Assembly (NCBI GenBank): GCA_050084985.1
Contig: JBITNC010000001.1
Coordinates: 150,040,001 to 150,104,000, forward strand
DNA: 64,000 nt
Direction: 5' to 3'
DNA from: Nageia nagi
Lineage: Eukaryota > Pinophyta
A program made the translations under genes and the position numbers. This document shows, in pieces, positions 33,791-45,884 of the stretch. The notes under the pieces are model-generated. The model was not told where the DNA came from. It did no database searches and saw only the letters and a list, made by a program, of their open reading frames with translations. Within the stretch, counting starts at the first letter, position 1, and each line of letters opens with the position of its first letter.

Positions 33791-36269
33791 TAATTTTTAG
33801 GCATGTATCCACCACTCCTATTTTCTCAAACATTTGAAACAAAATAAGATGATCTCACCCTGAAATATTTGCAGATCATCCTGGATGATGCCTCCAAGAT
33901 GAGCCCTCATACTAGTACTCATATGCTTGTATCCCTATTTATTTTTTTCTTCTTTGAATGTGTTTATCATTTGTTTATTTTATTTTTAATTTATTAGCTA
34001 AAAAACCCTTACTAGATGCTATGAAATTGTAGAGCATTCTATGTGGTATCATTGCATGGAGCTTTCTACCAACAAGGGCACGATGAATATCCTGGTATGC
34101 ATTCCTATTAAATTTGTTTGGTTAGGTTTTTTCATCACAATTCTCTACAAATGGTTTCTTGGTTAGGTTATTTTTATGCTTTTAATATGATATAAATACA
34201 CTTGTAATGATTAATCAATTTAATAACAAAACCTATTTCAAATTTCCAAATTTTTGGCATTATTCGATAATGTGTAGGGTTTAGGGTTTGATAACTATAG
34301 ATATTGATATTTATGATCTTTTTTCCAATTAGAACCATAAATTTAATAACAATTTGGGGCATTATTTGATAATGTGTAGGGTTTATGGTTTAGGGTTCGA
34401 TAATTGTATAGATTCATAGTTAGGGTTTTTTTCTAGTTAGAACCATCTTTCTTATAAGAATAACAAATACATGTAAAGGAAATACTCTTTAATTAGTCTT
34501 TGATGTACTTATAAACCCTGTTACAAATTTCCCACTTTTAGGCATTGTATTTAAAATTTTAGAAAAGCAAAATTGATAATGTTATTCTTCTATAGTTAAC
34601 TTCAATCTAAGTAAAACTAAGTTTCTTTTTTATTCCTTGATCTCTCATTATTTTCCTTAATCCATTTACCATCTTATGAACTTAAATCCAACTACATTAG
34701 CTATCTTTTTTATTGATCAATATTTCATTAAATATTACTCCATTTGGCCTTGATTAAAATTCAATCCAACTACATCATTATGTCTTTTTGATTCCTTGAT
34801 CTTTCATCAATGTCCTTACTTCTTCATCATCATCCTAGTTTCCCACTTCTATATAACAAAATTGAAATAACAACATAAGATGGAGCATATGTAGTTTCCA
34901 CCAAACTAAATAATGCTACTATAAATACCTTGATTCCTACATTATTATGTAATTTAAAAGCACCTAGGACAAACATACATTTCATATTGGAAATAAATTT
35001 GATAGCTTACTCAATTGCTTCATTGGATGAAATAGTTTAAGGGCATCCTTGATGTATGTAGCCTTGAATTGCATATCCTTCAATCATTACATTCCATGAA
35101 ATTATGCTTGAATCATGTATAATAGGTAACTAAAAAAAATAATATGTGATATAAAAATACTTTTTAATTAGTCTTTTATGTATTGATAAATCCTATTGCA
35201 AGTTCATATTTTGAATATGTTTTTTTTCCTTTAATTGTAGGGAAGTTACACTCATAATTTAGAACTATGTTATGGAAATGTCCTTGTTGATGATGGTATG
35301 TTCCAAATAATACACATTTGATTGTATTATTTTGAGTGGGTAGTATAGTTACATATTAATCTTTTATTTGTTTCTTTTAGGAACACATTGTATAACTTTC
35401 TAAGGACGAGTGTAGGAGCTTGCATTAGGTACCTGATCATAGAGAGATATTTATAGATTCTCTTGTGAGAGAATGGATAGCCACTAGGAAGGGTGATAGA
35501 ATTAAATATTTTTTCCTTATTGGTAATAATGGTTTGATCAATGGTGTTTAAAAGGGTGATAGGAAGAGGTTAGACTAGCATAGGAGCCGATATCATGAAG
35601 GTGGAACACCAGTTCCTCCTTAGCCAAGAGGTAGGAGGCCAGCTGATGGCATTAAAAAATAATCATCCTATAACCAAAATAAATATATAATAGATAGGCA
35701 AGATATAAATAAGTTAATTATGATATAATTTAATAGTAATCATTATAGAGTGTCAGGCAGTCTTTATTTTCATTATGATGTCAAAGATAGAAATACATTA
35801 CCAGAACCAGTCATTTGTTGAAATGCAAACAAAATTGGAAGAGTATAATTCTAAGTAGAGAAATAAAAGATAAAATTGGATCATTATAAACATGAATTTA
35901 GTAAGGGGCATGTGAAATTTATCATACAAGGGAAGGTAATAAAATAACATTCAATAAGAATTTAAAAAAAAAAATTCAAAAAAAATGTTGTTATTAGATA
36001 TTTATATAAATATACAATATTGTTGATTATTGACATCACAAAATTATTGATAGGATTCACCACATATTTAAGGGTATTTATGTTTAATTTATTTTTATTC
36101 TACAAAAAATACTCTAGGTGTTTATGATGAGGTGAATTTACATGATAAGGTTAATTTTGATCATGAGGTGAATGATCAAGTAACTCCATTTTCTTGTAAT
36201 TTAATTTGAACTAAATTCTATATTTTTGTATTTAGTTGAGGGTTTTTAAAGCATCATTGTTTGACATGT

Positions 36270-36508
36270 AGGTAGCACATGACAATTTTTATCCATTTTT
36301 TGCCAAAAAGGGTCAAAAGGTGCATCTCCTCAATCCTCTTAGTAATATAGTGGGGTATAGAAATGTGCACAATGATAATACTTCTAGCACATTCCATGGT
36401 ACCACTTTTGGTGAAGGGCATATTTCAATAGAGGTGACAATAGTGCAACTTGTGTTATGGGACACTAACTTAGTCCAACCTAAGTTCCACAAATTCATTA
36501 TAACCTAA
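36270..36508 (+). pseudogene. Tnp1/En-Spm-like domain, copy 1
   Basis: Plus strand FAKKGQKVHLLNPLSNIVGY, then NVHNDNTSSTFHGTTFGEGH and ISIEVTIVQLVL. The pattern 'G..V.L.......NIV..G...........G...GEGH.S.EV' is that of the small domain at the C-terminal side of En/Spm-type transposon proteins. The exon appears to end at a GT donor (TAG|GTATAATC at 36509-36517). A near copy follows at 36655. Confidence 0.65.
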
Positions 36509-36654
36509 TAGGTATAATCATTCCTAAATTTATATCAAATGTTTATGTAATTAATGATATTTATGTTTCATAATAATTATGTTTTTTAATTAACTATTGA
36601 TTTCATTTCTCGTACAAGTAAATGTTGGTCCAAAACTACTATAATGTGTAAATG

Positions 36655-36951
36655 ATGAATCATTTTCCATCAAAAAAGGGTCAAAAGGTGCATCTCCTTG
36701 ACCCTCTTGGTAATATAGTGGGGTCTAGCAATATGCATAATGATGTTCCTTCTTGCACAATCCATAGTAACACTATCAGAGAGGGGCACATTTCCATAGA
36801 GGTGATGTAATGTAATTTTAATGATTACATGCTACCCATACCCAATGGGGATGCTACTACTTTGGGAGAAGCTATTCAAGGATTTATGTTATGGGAAAAT
36901 AAATCACTATAACTTGATTTCCAACCTCCTATTATAAACCAATAGGTATAA
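36655..36951 (+). pseudogene. Tnp1/En-Spm-like domain, copy 2
   Basis: Plus strand FSIKKGQKVHLLDPLGNIVG, SCTIHSNTIREGHISIEVM, then NDYMLPIPNGDATTLGEAIQ and GFMLWENKSL. More complete than copy 1, since it keeps the PNGDATTLGEAIQGFMLW end, the usual 'T.G.A....I.WP' of the family. Ends at the same kind of donor (CAATAG|GTATAATC). Tandem duplication of this exon is seen directly. Confidence 0.7.
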
Positions 36952-37046
36952 TCATTCTTGCTTTTATATCAAATATTTACTATTTGTCTCATAATAAGTA
37001 TATTTTTTAATTAATTTTTCATTTAATCATTTTTTTATGATATAGG

Positions 37047-37480
37047 ATAACATGCATGAAGTAATGGATTAGAAGGAGAATGTAAATAAAGGATAAGGTC
37101 ATGAAGAGACAGGGTTCCAAGAATAACATGTTAAATATGCTGCAACATGGACGCAACATGTTACATAGTCCACATAAGATACTATGAATGGCACAAAATA
37201 GATATTATTCATTCCATAAATAGCACAATTTAGTCAAAGTTGATTTAAACATTTTGAAAGTAATGTTCACTTATGCATCATTTTCTTTATGATATAGGAT
37301 AACATGCATAGAGGAATGGAGTATAATTAAGATGCAAATAAAGTAAATGAAGGAGAAGGTCATGAAGAGGTAGGGTTACCAAAATAGCATGTTGTAGACA
37401 TTGCAAAGTGGACCCATATCATTACATAGGAAACATAGGATTCCAAAAATAACATAGTGCAAGTATTCTTCATCCTATTT
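37047..37480 (+). repeat. Duplicated exon-like unit downstream of the Tnp1-like domains
   Basis: Two copies of about 160-180 bp (37047-37210 and 37299-37480) share 'GATATAGGATAACATGCAT', 'GGTCATGAAGAG' and 'AGGGTT.CCA.AATA'. Each follows a T-rich tract resembling a splice acceptor. No domain recognised. Confidence 0.6.
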
Positions 37481-38399
37481 GTAGGGAATATTACCTATTT
37501 TGTTGTACACTATTGTAGGCCCTTTTCTAAAAACCCATGTGTATATCTTACAATCAAAGTACTCTTTGATGAATGCACATACCTTTTTCCACAACCCCCT
37601 CTATTTAGTGGCACATGCCTAAATAATGTTGGCAAGGTTGCCTAAAAGTATTTAAGGCCTTCTTCTAAAAACCCATGCACTTAACCTAACCAATGTTGGA
37701 CTAAAACCATGGAATATTGTGTTGCATTATTCATGATGTCACCAAATTTAAATAAGACTTCTACTTGTAGCTCATAATTCTAGTTATGACCCTTTAAAGT
37801 ATCTTCCATATTGTTCCAAACCCCAAGAGGGTATTCTTGGTTCCTGATTGAAATCAACATGTGCTACAAATCCATGTCAAAATTCATGCTTTCCTCATGT
37901 ACCAAAAAATTGGGTCCCATAGAACTATAGGCTATTGATTCTTAATTGTGTGTTCATTAGGGTAGCCTATACGTAGTCATGAATTGCTACATGAACAAAA
38001 TATTGTACATATTTTATTCAACAATTTTATTTGAGTTTAAGGGCATCCTAATATGCTTTTTCATGCATAACAATAGGACAATGAGGAATTACATGCAAAG
38101 GAAGAAGATGGTTAATGTAGTGGCAGTGTTATGGCCACATGGGATAATTTTTGTTTATCAAACTTGAATGACAAAATTATTCTAAAATATAAAATATATT
38201 TTTCTTCAATAGACAAACAAGTTAGTGGAGGGTTAGGTTCTTATTCAATTTTTTTTGTACTCCTATGTTGGTTACATGCATACCCTAGTGTTTTACCTAG
38301 CTGAATATAACTCGATGTATTGATACAAGATGGATGTGAAGAATGGAATAGGTTAAAATATATTTCATCCTTAAAAGATAACTATTCATATGGACATTT

Positions 38400-38760
38400 T
38401 GATTTGGATTACATTCTTGAATAGAATTTAAATTCTATGACTATTGAATTTATGTATTCCAAGCAGGGCTTACTTAATCCAAAGGGTGCAATGTCAAAGT
38501 TCAAAATACTAGAGGATAAAACTATTGATAAAACATTGAATGTCATTTTAGAAACTCCTAGAATTTACATTGTTGCATGGACTTATCATTTTTTCATTTT
38601 TATGGTTGAGGAACATGCATGTTACATTTTTGATACTCTTAATCATATATTGGATGAGAACTACAAACAAGGATATGTTATGAAGTTTGATGAATAGTCA
38701 AAAGTATGGGAAAAGATAAAAGGGAAAAAAAGGAGGATGAAGAGTACAGTCTATTAAAAT
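38400..38760 (+). pseudogene. Ulp1-like (C48) peptidase fragment
   Basis: The open part (38437-38697) reads LETPRIYIVAWTYHFFIFMV then EEHACYIFDTLNHILDENYK. This fits the second half of the Ulp1 fold: 'I.VP...HW.L.V......V...DSL', with the catalytic His (YHFF) and Asp (FDTL) still recognisable but the neighbouring Trp lost; the Cys part is absent. Plant CACTA and Mutator-like elements often carry such a protease. Not functional in this form. Confidence 0.6.
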
Positions 38761-38864
38761 AGGGTAAGGATTGCTAAAAATATTACTTTTCTACATTTTT
38801 AACAAAAAAATATGTGCATGAATGGGTCATTGACTTCAAATTTGGGCATTAAATAATATCAACC

Positions 38865-39983
38865 TGTGTTTACTGAATTGCGCACCTAAAATGCAATTTA
38901 GCCAGATAAATCATTCAACATAATAAATTAGAACACATTCAATATTACACATCAATAATAATGTAGATATTATATCCAATGAAAAAGATTTTGATGAAAT
39001 TTAATACAATAAGAAACTGTTATCGATTTGTGTGAATCAGTATCAATTTATTCTCGATCGGTAATGATCGTCATGGATCGGTCGCGATCTACGTAGGGAT
39101 CGATAGCGATCAATGGTATCTCACTATTGTTTTGCTTGTCATAAACTTTCAGCTTTTATCATCGATCTGAGAAATCATCATCGACCAATCTGGAAATCAT
39201 CAACAATTTATGGCATTATAGTGAACTTTTTGTAGAATTTTGAAATATTTATATCTCTTCCTGGTTGTTCTCCTTTACGCTTGATTCTATCATTTTATTT
39301 CTGTATTGACCCTACACACAGAAAACAAATGAAACATCAAAGCATACCTACTAATACATATAAATCAGAAGTAAAGAACATAATATAAAAATATACCAGA
39401 TGGTAGATTCACTATTGATCAAGCCTCAAACCTTTACTTACAAACTTCTGGTTTAATTTCTACAGAGCTTCGCTATAGTAAATTCAGGTCCCTTTGTTCA
39501 CATACAGAGCTTGTATTTATAAGCTCAAAAGTTTGTTATTAATTTGTTTTGCCATCACAAGATTCTAGGTAACCTTCCATGTGAAATCTTGAGGTGTTAT
39601 TATCTCAACTCCACGTCCATAACTCTAAACTATGCATATTAGGCTATTCTGGGCTTAGATTTGTCAATTTATGAATTATTCAAGGATCGTCAACGATCCT
39701 AGAGGATCGTCAACGATTGTGATAGATCATCAACAATTTTTTAGTAAATTTTATACTAATATTGGAATGATCACCCAACGGTCATTTTTGAATGAAAAGA
39801 GGTCATATGACCACCCGTTTTGCATCTACTCGCAAAGATCTATCCAATAATAGAGTTTTAAAGCATGATTGAACCTTGTATAAGGAGTTATAATCATTTT
39901 AATGTGATATATGTTAGAAAGATCTTATTTTATTTATTTATATGTTGTTAAACTAAATGTAGGGTTAATTTTGAGTGTCTACA
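38865..39983 (-). repeat. G4 3' LTR (about 1119 bp)
   Basis: Begins TGTGTTTACTGAATTG and ends GAGTGTCTACA on the plus strand; homologous in reverse to 52487-53563. A minus-strand TATAAATA lies at 39514-39521. GATCG/CGATC word clusters occur at 39045-39200 and 39683-39745. Confidence 0.88.
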
Positions 39984-39997
39984 TTTTGCCCCTTTTT
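39984..39997 (-). other. Polypurine tract of G4
   Basis: Minus strand AAAAAGGGGCAAAA abutting the LTR, identical to that of E1. Confidence 0.85.
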
Positions 39998-41031
39998 GAA
40001 TTATCAACCGAAGATGAGGTTGATAATTTCAAAAAATATATAATGAGAAGACTTGTTGTTTGATTATATTGTGCTACTTTTCCATGATATAAATTTTGAT
40101 TCAATTTCTCAGATGAATCAAAATTTTAATTTATCAAATTATGATAAAATGTGTTTTCCTTTAACATTTGATATAGTTTTGAAAACAAATATGAATATAC
40201 TTCAGAAGTGACTATTTTCGGTATGAGGATGTATTGAGCTTGTATGACAGTTGCATGACATTTCTGTTATGTCATTTTGCATGTCTAAGCGCACCTATAC
40301 CATATAAGTTTTCTTTAGTATATGAATTTTAATGGTGTTATCCTTTGTCCTGACAATGGGGTTTCAAGATGATATTTTACATCCTATGCTTGTTTTGTCA
40401 TCTGAGCTCAAACTTAGTCTGATCTACTTTTCATATTTGACTTAGTCAAGGATCATTGATGATCTTCCTAAGATCATTGACAATCATAAAGCAATCATCG
40501 TCAATTGGTATAGTAAAAATACTATCTTTATAATAGTATATTTTGCTAAAAATATCTTAGTTTCTTGTGTTTAGACACATTTTGATGGCGATTTTAATTA
40601 TTTTACCCTAGTAAGTTTACTCAATACTAGTCCTTCATGTGCCGATTTATTTGGCAGTCATGTGATATTGGAGCATTCTTCTAGGTGAAAAATAATGTAA
40701 TTTATAATTTGTTCACTTTCATCTTAGTGAATGAAGCTTTTAATTTTGTCTATAAACAAATAAATTTTAAAATATTTAAAGAAAATATACTTCATATTAT
40801 GCATTTTCAGATGAGTGTGAAATTGTTGACGATCATAGAGAAATCGTTGTCAATTAGTGTAATGATCACCGATGATCAGTTTAAAATCGTTGACGATCGA
40901 TGACGATCCCTGATGCGAGGGTTTTAAAAGAAAATAGTTTTACTTTTACTTTTCACTTTTCATTTGCTTTTCTACTTTTGTCTTTTCTTACCTATCATTT
41001 TCATCTTTTTACCAAATTTTTAGCAAATCAG
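39998..41031 (-). other. G4 3' region with GTTGACGATC words
   Basis: 39998-40400 aligns with E1 6206-6600. Word clusters of the type ATCATTGATGATC, GTTGACGATC and GATCGATGACGATC lie at 40440-40510 and 40820-40905. 40910-41031 is a pyrimidine-rich stretch just upstream of the PMD start on the plus strand. Confidence 0.65.
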
Positions 41032-43381
41032 ATGGCGCCACACAAGAGGATTTTGAAAAAAGGCAAATCAATCTCTAAAGAGGTATTTTACCCATCCATT
41101 TTTTGATTTATCTTATGGTTTTTTATTTTTTTTTTTTAGAACTAGGTTAATATTGATAGTTAAAAATGTTTATCTAGATTTTATCATGATGTAGGTTATG
41201 TTAGCATAGGGTTTTTAGGGTTTTTATGTTTGTGTGTAATTTTAAAACCCTAGTTGAGGGTTTACACCTTGGCTTTGGTTTTTATGGAGTCATTGGTGAT
41301 TTTAATGATCACCTATGATCTCCTCAGAATCATCGCCAATTTGAAGATCAGCAACGATCTCTTAAAAGTCATCATTAATTGCTTAACACGATCGATGACG
41401 ATCATATTTACATTTCTTTTTTAGAATAATTAATCAACTTAAATATTTTGGTATGTCGTGTTTTTTTTTTTAAATATTATATACTAAATTTTTTTGTCTA
41501 TTCTTTTTAGGTTTCAAAGGTTTTTACTTCTAGGGGTCATTACCCTTAGATTCTCCATGACCTTAGTGGTCAAGTACCTAACACAGATCACACTTTCCTT
41601 CGTGATGTTGGTTTTGGAGTGGCCCCATATATGGGTCATATCCAAAAGGACCTCGTAGTTTTAGCAGCACTTTTTGAGAGATGGGATCCAATGATTAATG
41701 CTTTCCATCTCCCTACTGGTCCTATCACTATCATAGTGGAGGACATTCATCGCATTTTGAGACTTCTAGTCCAAGGCATGGATATTGTTCTTCTTTAGAC
41801 TAGAGAGGAGGCTCGACCATTAGTGAGCAAGCTTTTTGGAGAGGATGTAGTTAAGCAGTTGATGGTGCAGATTTAGGTAGGAGGCCTAATGTATTATCAG
41901 TTTTGGTGAGGATTATCAGAGGAGGAGCATCCTGCATATCTTCACATTACTTATCTTATGGGATGTATCATGTGTTATGGTGCACCAGATGCTGGTGGTG
42001 GGAGATTTCCTTAGGCTCTGATGGGTGTACTCCATCAGATAATTACTTTGAGGATCACTTTTACTTGGGCCCCTTCATTATTGGCCCTTATTTACAAGGA
42101 GCTTTATTTATTGGTGCGGACTCCTAGAGCTGTAGTTGCTACAACACTTATTTTATAGGCTTGGGCATATGAGCATATTTATCCTTACCGGCCTTTAGGA
42201 TTACCAAATCCTACATATACTACTTACAGATATACATTAGGTATTTAACATTGGAGCCATTTACTAGCTATCCCACACAGGGATGGCGTTCAGAGAGATG
42301 TCACTTTTTACAGGTAGCTTTTGAGCAATTTAGTTCCTAGTCAGATTCAGTGGAGGATCGGTTTACAGATTACTGATTTTGTTGAGACCAGTTTTCATTT
42401 ATATGGGATTAGACAAGCACTATTTTTACAGGGTCTATGAGAGGTATCATAGAGTATTTTCATTATGATTGGTTTCGTCGATAGTTCAGCTTTTCTTAGG
42501 ACATTCCACCTCCACCCCTTCGATATCTTCATCCAGGGGATGCTCCTATATCAGGTGTTTCTTTGTTGACTTATTCACCTATGGTTCTTAGAGCTAGTGA
42601 GGATATCCTAGATGAGGATATGCTTATGGATGATGTGGAGACTTTAGAGGCTTTTGCATCATGGTGGGATACTGAGCTGGTAGAGTTTTTTTGGAGTGAG
42701 GTGACCATTGAGTGTCCTACTCAGAGAGCTAGGGTGGATACAGTTCTAAAGACAATGATTGAGGAGCCTGCTGGTACTGCTAGCGGAGATGATTTTACTA
42801 TGGAGGATTTTGAGGGTCTTGATGCTAGGGGTGTGGCTTGTGAGATGCTAGAGATTGAGGTGGTTAGGTTTCAGCAGCTTGAGGTTCCTACTCAGACTAC
42901 TTTTGAGCAAGGGGAGTCCAATGGGAGGAGTGCTACTTCTTATGAGGCTGAGATTGTAGAGCTTCAGTACATGATTGACGAGCTTCACACTCTTCAGGAT
43001 GCTTCTTCTTTGGAGTTAGCTAGTTTTAGAGGATATATTACTTTCATGAGGACTGAGATGACATCTCTCAAATGTTTAGATAGCACTCACATGAGATATA
43101 GATCTGAGTGAGATACTCTTCATTGATCTCTGATGGATGCTAATGCTCATATTGCTAAGTTATCTGGTGGGGTTGTAGATCCAAGTGTTAGTACTTCAAT
43201 TCCTTCTATAGATGAGCATGTAGATCAATTGAGGGAGCATGATTACTATTGTAGAGCTATGGAGCTTTGGTTACCTAGTTTCTTGAGATATTCTTTAGAT
43301 GGTCCTAGTTCACCACCTAGACCAGCACCAGGGTTTCCTCGTTCACTAGCTTCAGGTGGCTTGGGTCATTCTGGGAGTTAA
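41032..43381 (+). pseudogene. PMD gene of G4, antisense to the element, with probable intron
   Basis: Best preserved of three plant mobile domain genes here. Short exon 1 (41032-41082, MAPHKRILKKGKSISKE) ends at AG|GTATTT; a T-rich intron ends at TTTTTAG (41510); exon 2 starts in phase at 41511. The domain runs about 41530-42490: VGFGVAPYMGHIQKDLVVLA, LFERWDPMINAFHLPTGPIT, IIVEDIHRILRLLVQGM, then YLMGCIMCYGAPDAGGGRFP. A frameshift lies near 42430-42465. The C-terminal part (42563-43381) is acidic with a helical, coiled-coil-like stretch, ending Pro-rich. About ten in-frame stops, mostly TAG where CAG is expected. Cellular PMD proteins (MAIN/MAIL) act in nuclear silencing and expression; the role in elements is unknown. 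Confidence 0.8.
41083..41510 (+). other. Probable intron of the G4 PMD gene
   Basis: 428 bp, GT at 41083 and AG at 41509-41510 after a long T-rich tract. Removing it keeps the reading phase and joins a basic N-terminus to the PMD. It contains a GATCGATGACGATC word cluster (41295-41405). Confidence 0.55.
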
Positions 43382-43770
43382 GGCCAACATGTAGCATCAG
43401 TTTCTTGATCTTAGACTACTGCTAGGGGTGTATCTCCTAGGACATATGCTATAGGTTTGAGATCTATTACTAGGGATGAGGGTTCTTCAGATCATCCTAG
43501 TGATCCTCATGATGATGTTGTATCTACTAGAGGACATTGATATTTTTGATGATATATATATAATGTACCTTTTATTATTTGTTATTATGGCTCACGTTGC
43601 TATGATGTTTATGAGATTATGGTTTCTTGATGTACTAATTAGATTATTTTTATTATTTGATGGATAGACTGATGGTATGTTGTAGTATTTCTATGATTCT
43701 TGATGCATGGTTTTACATTTTATATATAGATTTATGATAAAAATAAGTATGACGTGATGTTATGTAGATT
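43382..43770. other. Spacer between the G4 PMD and the copia fragment
   Basis: AT-rich, no recognised coding. The G4 break lies near its right end. Confidence 0.5.
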
Positions 43771-44868
43771 ATAATATACATATAGCCATCTCTATAATTG
43801 TTGTATTTTTTCTTTCAACAACATTATTCTACTAAGGAGTGTAAAGAATTGTAAACTACCTGTTGATTCTATACTTAGCATGATAGTCATTAAACTCATT
43901 ACTATTATATTCTTCTCCATTATTTGATCTCAACATCTTGATTTTAAAGTTAGTTTGATTCTCAACAAAGGCCATAAAAATATTAAAACTCTCAAAGGTC
44001 TGATCCTTGTGCTCAAATAGATACCCAAAGGTCATCCTACTAAAGTCATTAATGAAGGTCAAGATGTAAGATGCTCTTCCAAGTGACTTAGTCTGAAATG
44101 GACCCATCAAATCTAAATGAACAAATTGAAGAGGTTGATATGCTCCTATTACCTTATCTTTTTCAAATTTTTATCTATGCATCTTGCCAAGAATGCACTT
44201 TTCACTTAGACTAATTGAAAGAGAAATTAAAGGCAAACCTTCCACAAGTTCTTGGTCTTTCATAACTTGAATACTCTTGTGGCTAAGGTGCCTTAAATGT
44301 TGGTGTCAAAGATTGCCTCTAGAACACACACTAGAAGCAAGACACATCTTTGATATAATTTGATTCATAATGTAGAGGTTATCTTTCACTAATCTTTTAA
44401 CAAAAATGGCAAGTCCTTTCTCAATGCACCAAGATTGAGAGTTGAACTCAAAAAAGTGCCCTTTTCTAGCAACTTGGATCATAGAGAGAAGATTCATCCT
44501 TAACTTTGGAACATAGAGAATATTTTTAAGAACCTTTTTGTGAATTAGCACACTCCTAATTCCTTGTACTTCAAAGGTAGAGTTATCACCTATCGCAAAT
44601 GCATCTTTTCTATACTTGTGAAAGTTCTCAAACTTTTTCTTTTTAAAGCATAGGTGATTAATGCAACCAAAATCAATAATCCATTTAGATGAAAAAGAGC
44701 AAGATAAGAAGTACATTATCGCAGTAAAATTAGTATGAATATTCTTCTTTCCTTTGAAGTTCTTTACATTTCCATTGCCTTTGTTCTTTTTCTCTCTTTT
44801 CTTTTTGTAGCAATCAACTTCTTTGTGACCTTGGATTCCATAATAGTTACAAATACCATCAAATAAGG
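43770..44868 (-). pseudogene. Minus-strand copia relic: zinc knuckle, protease, pre-integrase, integrase
   Basis: From the right: knuckle CNYYGIQGHKEVDC (second Cys is Tyr); protease WIIDFGCINHLC, with the catalytic D-S-G changed to D-F-G; ILYVPKLRMNLLSMIQVARK; pre-integrase HLRHLSHKSIQVMKDQELVE and LGKMHR; integrase FVHLDLMGPFQTKSLGRASY, FINDFSRMTFGYLFEHKDQT and SNNGEEYNS (second catalytic Asp is Asn), ending ERKNTTIIEMA at about 43775. Cut off there by G4 and at 44868 by a + strand copia LTR. A different copia family from the one at 1195. Confidence 0.87.
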
Positions 44869-45206
44869 ATGTGCATGTCATACTTTTGTACATTGGATAA
44901 AAGGGTGATCCAAAGAATAATTTCAACTTATAAATAGAAGGCTCCCTCTTTGTGATTACATACCAATTATGGAGTAAAGTTATGCTATAAGATAGAGCAT
45001 AGGAGTTGAGATTAGGAGGATTGTAAGAGAGTTGTATTTGTGATTGAAGTAAAGATCTAGTTAATGGATGTACTCCTTGTTAGAGGAACCACTTACATCT
45101 TATGTTGTGTTGTGAGATTGCTTTGTGAGTTTGTTAGATGTGAATTATGAGCTTTCATATGATCTTAAAAGTTTAGAGTTGTTCATGTTATAGTTAAATT
45201 CTCTCA
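44868..45206 (+). repeat. 5' LTR fragment of the plus copia
   Basis: Matches 46035-46385, ends TCTCTCA. The first 150-160 bases expected from the partner are missing. Confidence 0.85.
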
Positions 45207-45208
45207 TT

Positions 45209-45220
45209 TGGTATTAGAGC
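45209..45220 (+). other. Primer binding site (initiator Met tRNA type)
   Basis: TGGTATTAGAGC, two bases after the LTR end. The standard copia site is TGGTATCAGAGC; one C-to-T change. Confidence 0.88.
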
Positions 45221-45645
45221 TTTCACACATACTTACATATTGTGTTGAATTCATATTTATGATGACAACTTCATCTCTAGAAGGATTTTATGTTGTATAG
45301 TGTTGATTTTGTTGTACACCTTCATAGTAAGTTCATTTTGCATGAGAAACTTATTGTACAAAATTTTAAAAGCAAAAGATTGGCCAATCTAGCATTGTTC
45401 AGTTATCCATATGTGAGGAACTCGTATGTGCATGCTCTATTTTGTAATGATAATCAACACATATTTTATATACAGCAAGTGACTATGAGTTTCTGGCATG
45501 GCATCTTTCTAATGATTTATAGTGCACCATTGATCAGTTCATGATAGTATTTGTGTGATTCATCTATCCTTATTGAGATGAATATGTTGCATCTAACTGA
45601 TCTTGTTATTTGAGCTACTTATGACTTGTAGGTTACTTACCTCAA

Positions 45646-45702
45646 GTATGTAGGCTCTTGAAGACTCTTTATGACTTCAAATTGGATGATTACTTCATGT
45701 AA
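45646..45702 (+). pseudogene. Copia RT scrap
   Basis: VCRLLKTLYDFKLDDYF corresponds to the conserved VCRL.KSLYGLKQ region. The rest of RT is absent, so the element has a large internal deletion. Confidence 0.65.
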
Positions 45703-45875
45703 ATTGAAACCAGTTATGGTTAATGATTGTATTTGGCAAAGTAGTGAGTCTCAAACTAGATATTTCTTACTTCACAAATATATAAAAAGTTTTCACCTCC
45801 ATTGTATCTGTTTGGAGGAGAACTCTCTTACTTTCTCTCTTTCTTCTCTTATTCACTCTATCTCAATATTGCATT

Positions 45876-45884
45876 AAGGGGGAG
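45876..45884 (+). other. Polypurine tract AAGGGGGAG
   Basis: Typical copia PPT directly before the 3' LTR start TGTTGGAATG. Confidence 0.9.

Larger units (their letters stand above)
33791..38864 (+). mobile_element. CACTA (En/Spm)-like transposon relic
   Basis: The plus strand carries pieces of transposon genes: two copies of a Tnp1/En-Spm-like domain (36270-36508 and 36655-36951), a duplicated following exon (37047-37480) and a Ulp1-like protease end (38420-38700). These domain types occur together in plant CACTA elements. The left limit is set by the repeat array, the right by the G4 LTR at 38865. A worn coding piece at 35370-35650 (FIDSLVREWIATRKGDRIKY) is not assigned. No termini are recognised, so limits are approximate. 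Confidence 0.55.
38865..43770 (-). mobile_element. G4: 3' portion of a Tat-like gypsy element with antisense PMD gene
   Basis: 3' LTR (38865-39983), PPT (39984-39997), 3' region (to about 41000) and antisense PMD gene (41032-43381). It then breaks off near 43770 against copia integrase sequence, so pol, gag and 5' LTR are missing. Orientation comes from the PPT and from alignment of 39984-40400 with E1 6192-6600. The LTR is of the same family as the 5' LTR of E3. Confidence 0.8.

Noticed and set aside
33791-36260. Host gene between the repeat array and the transposase-like exons
   Set aside because: Only broken pieces with stops are seen, none matching a known host protein; position suggests transposon sequence.
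45209-45220. Possible tRNA-Met gene signal
   Set aside because: Only the 12-base primer-site complement is present; no tRNA arms surround it.
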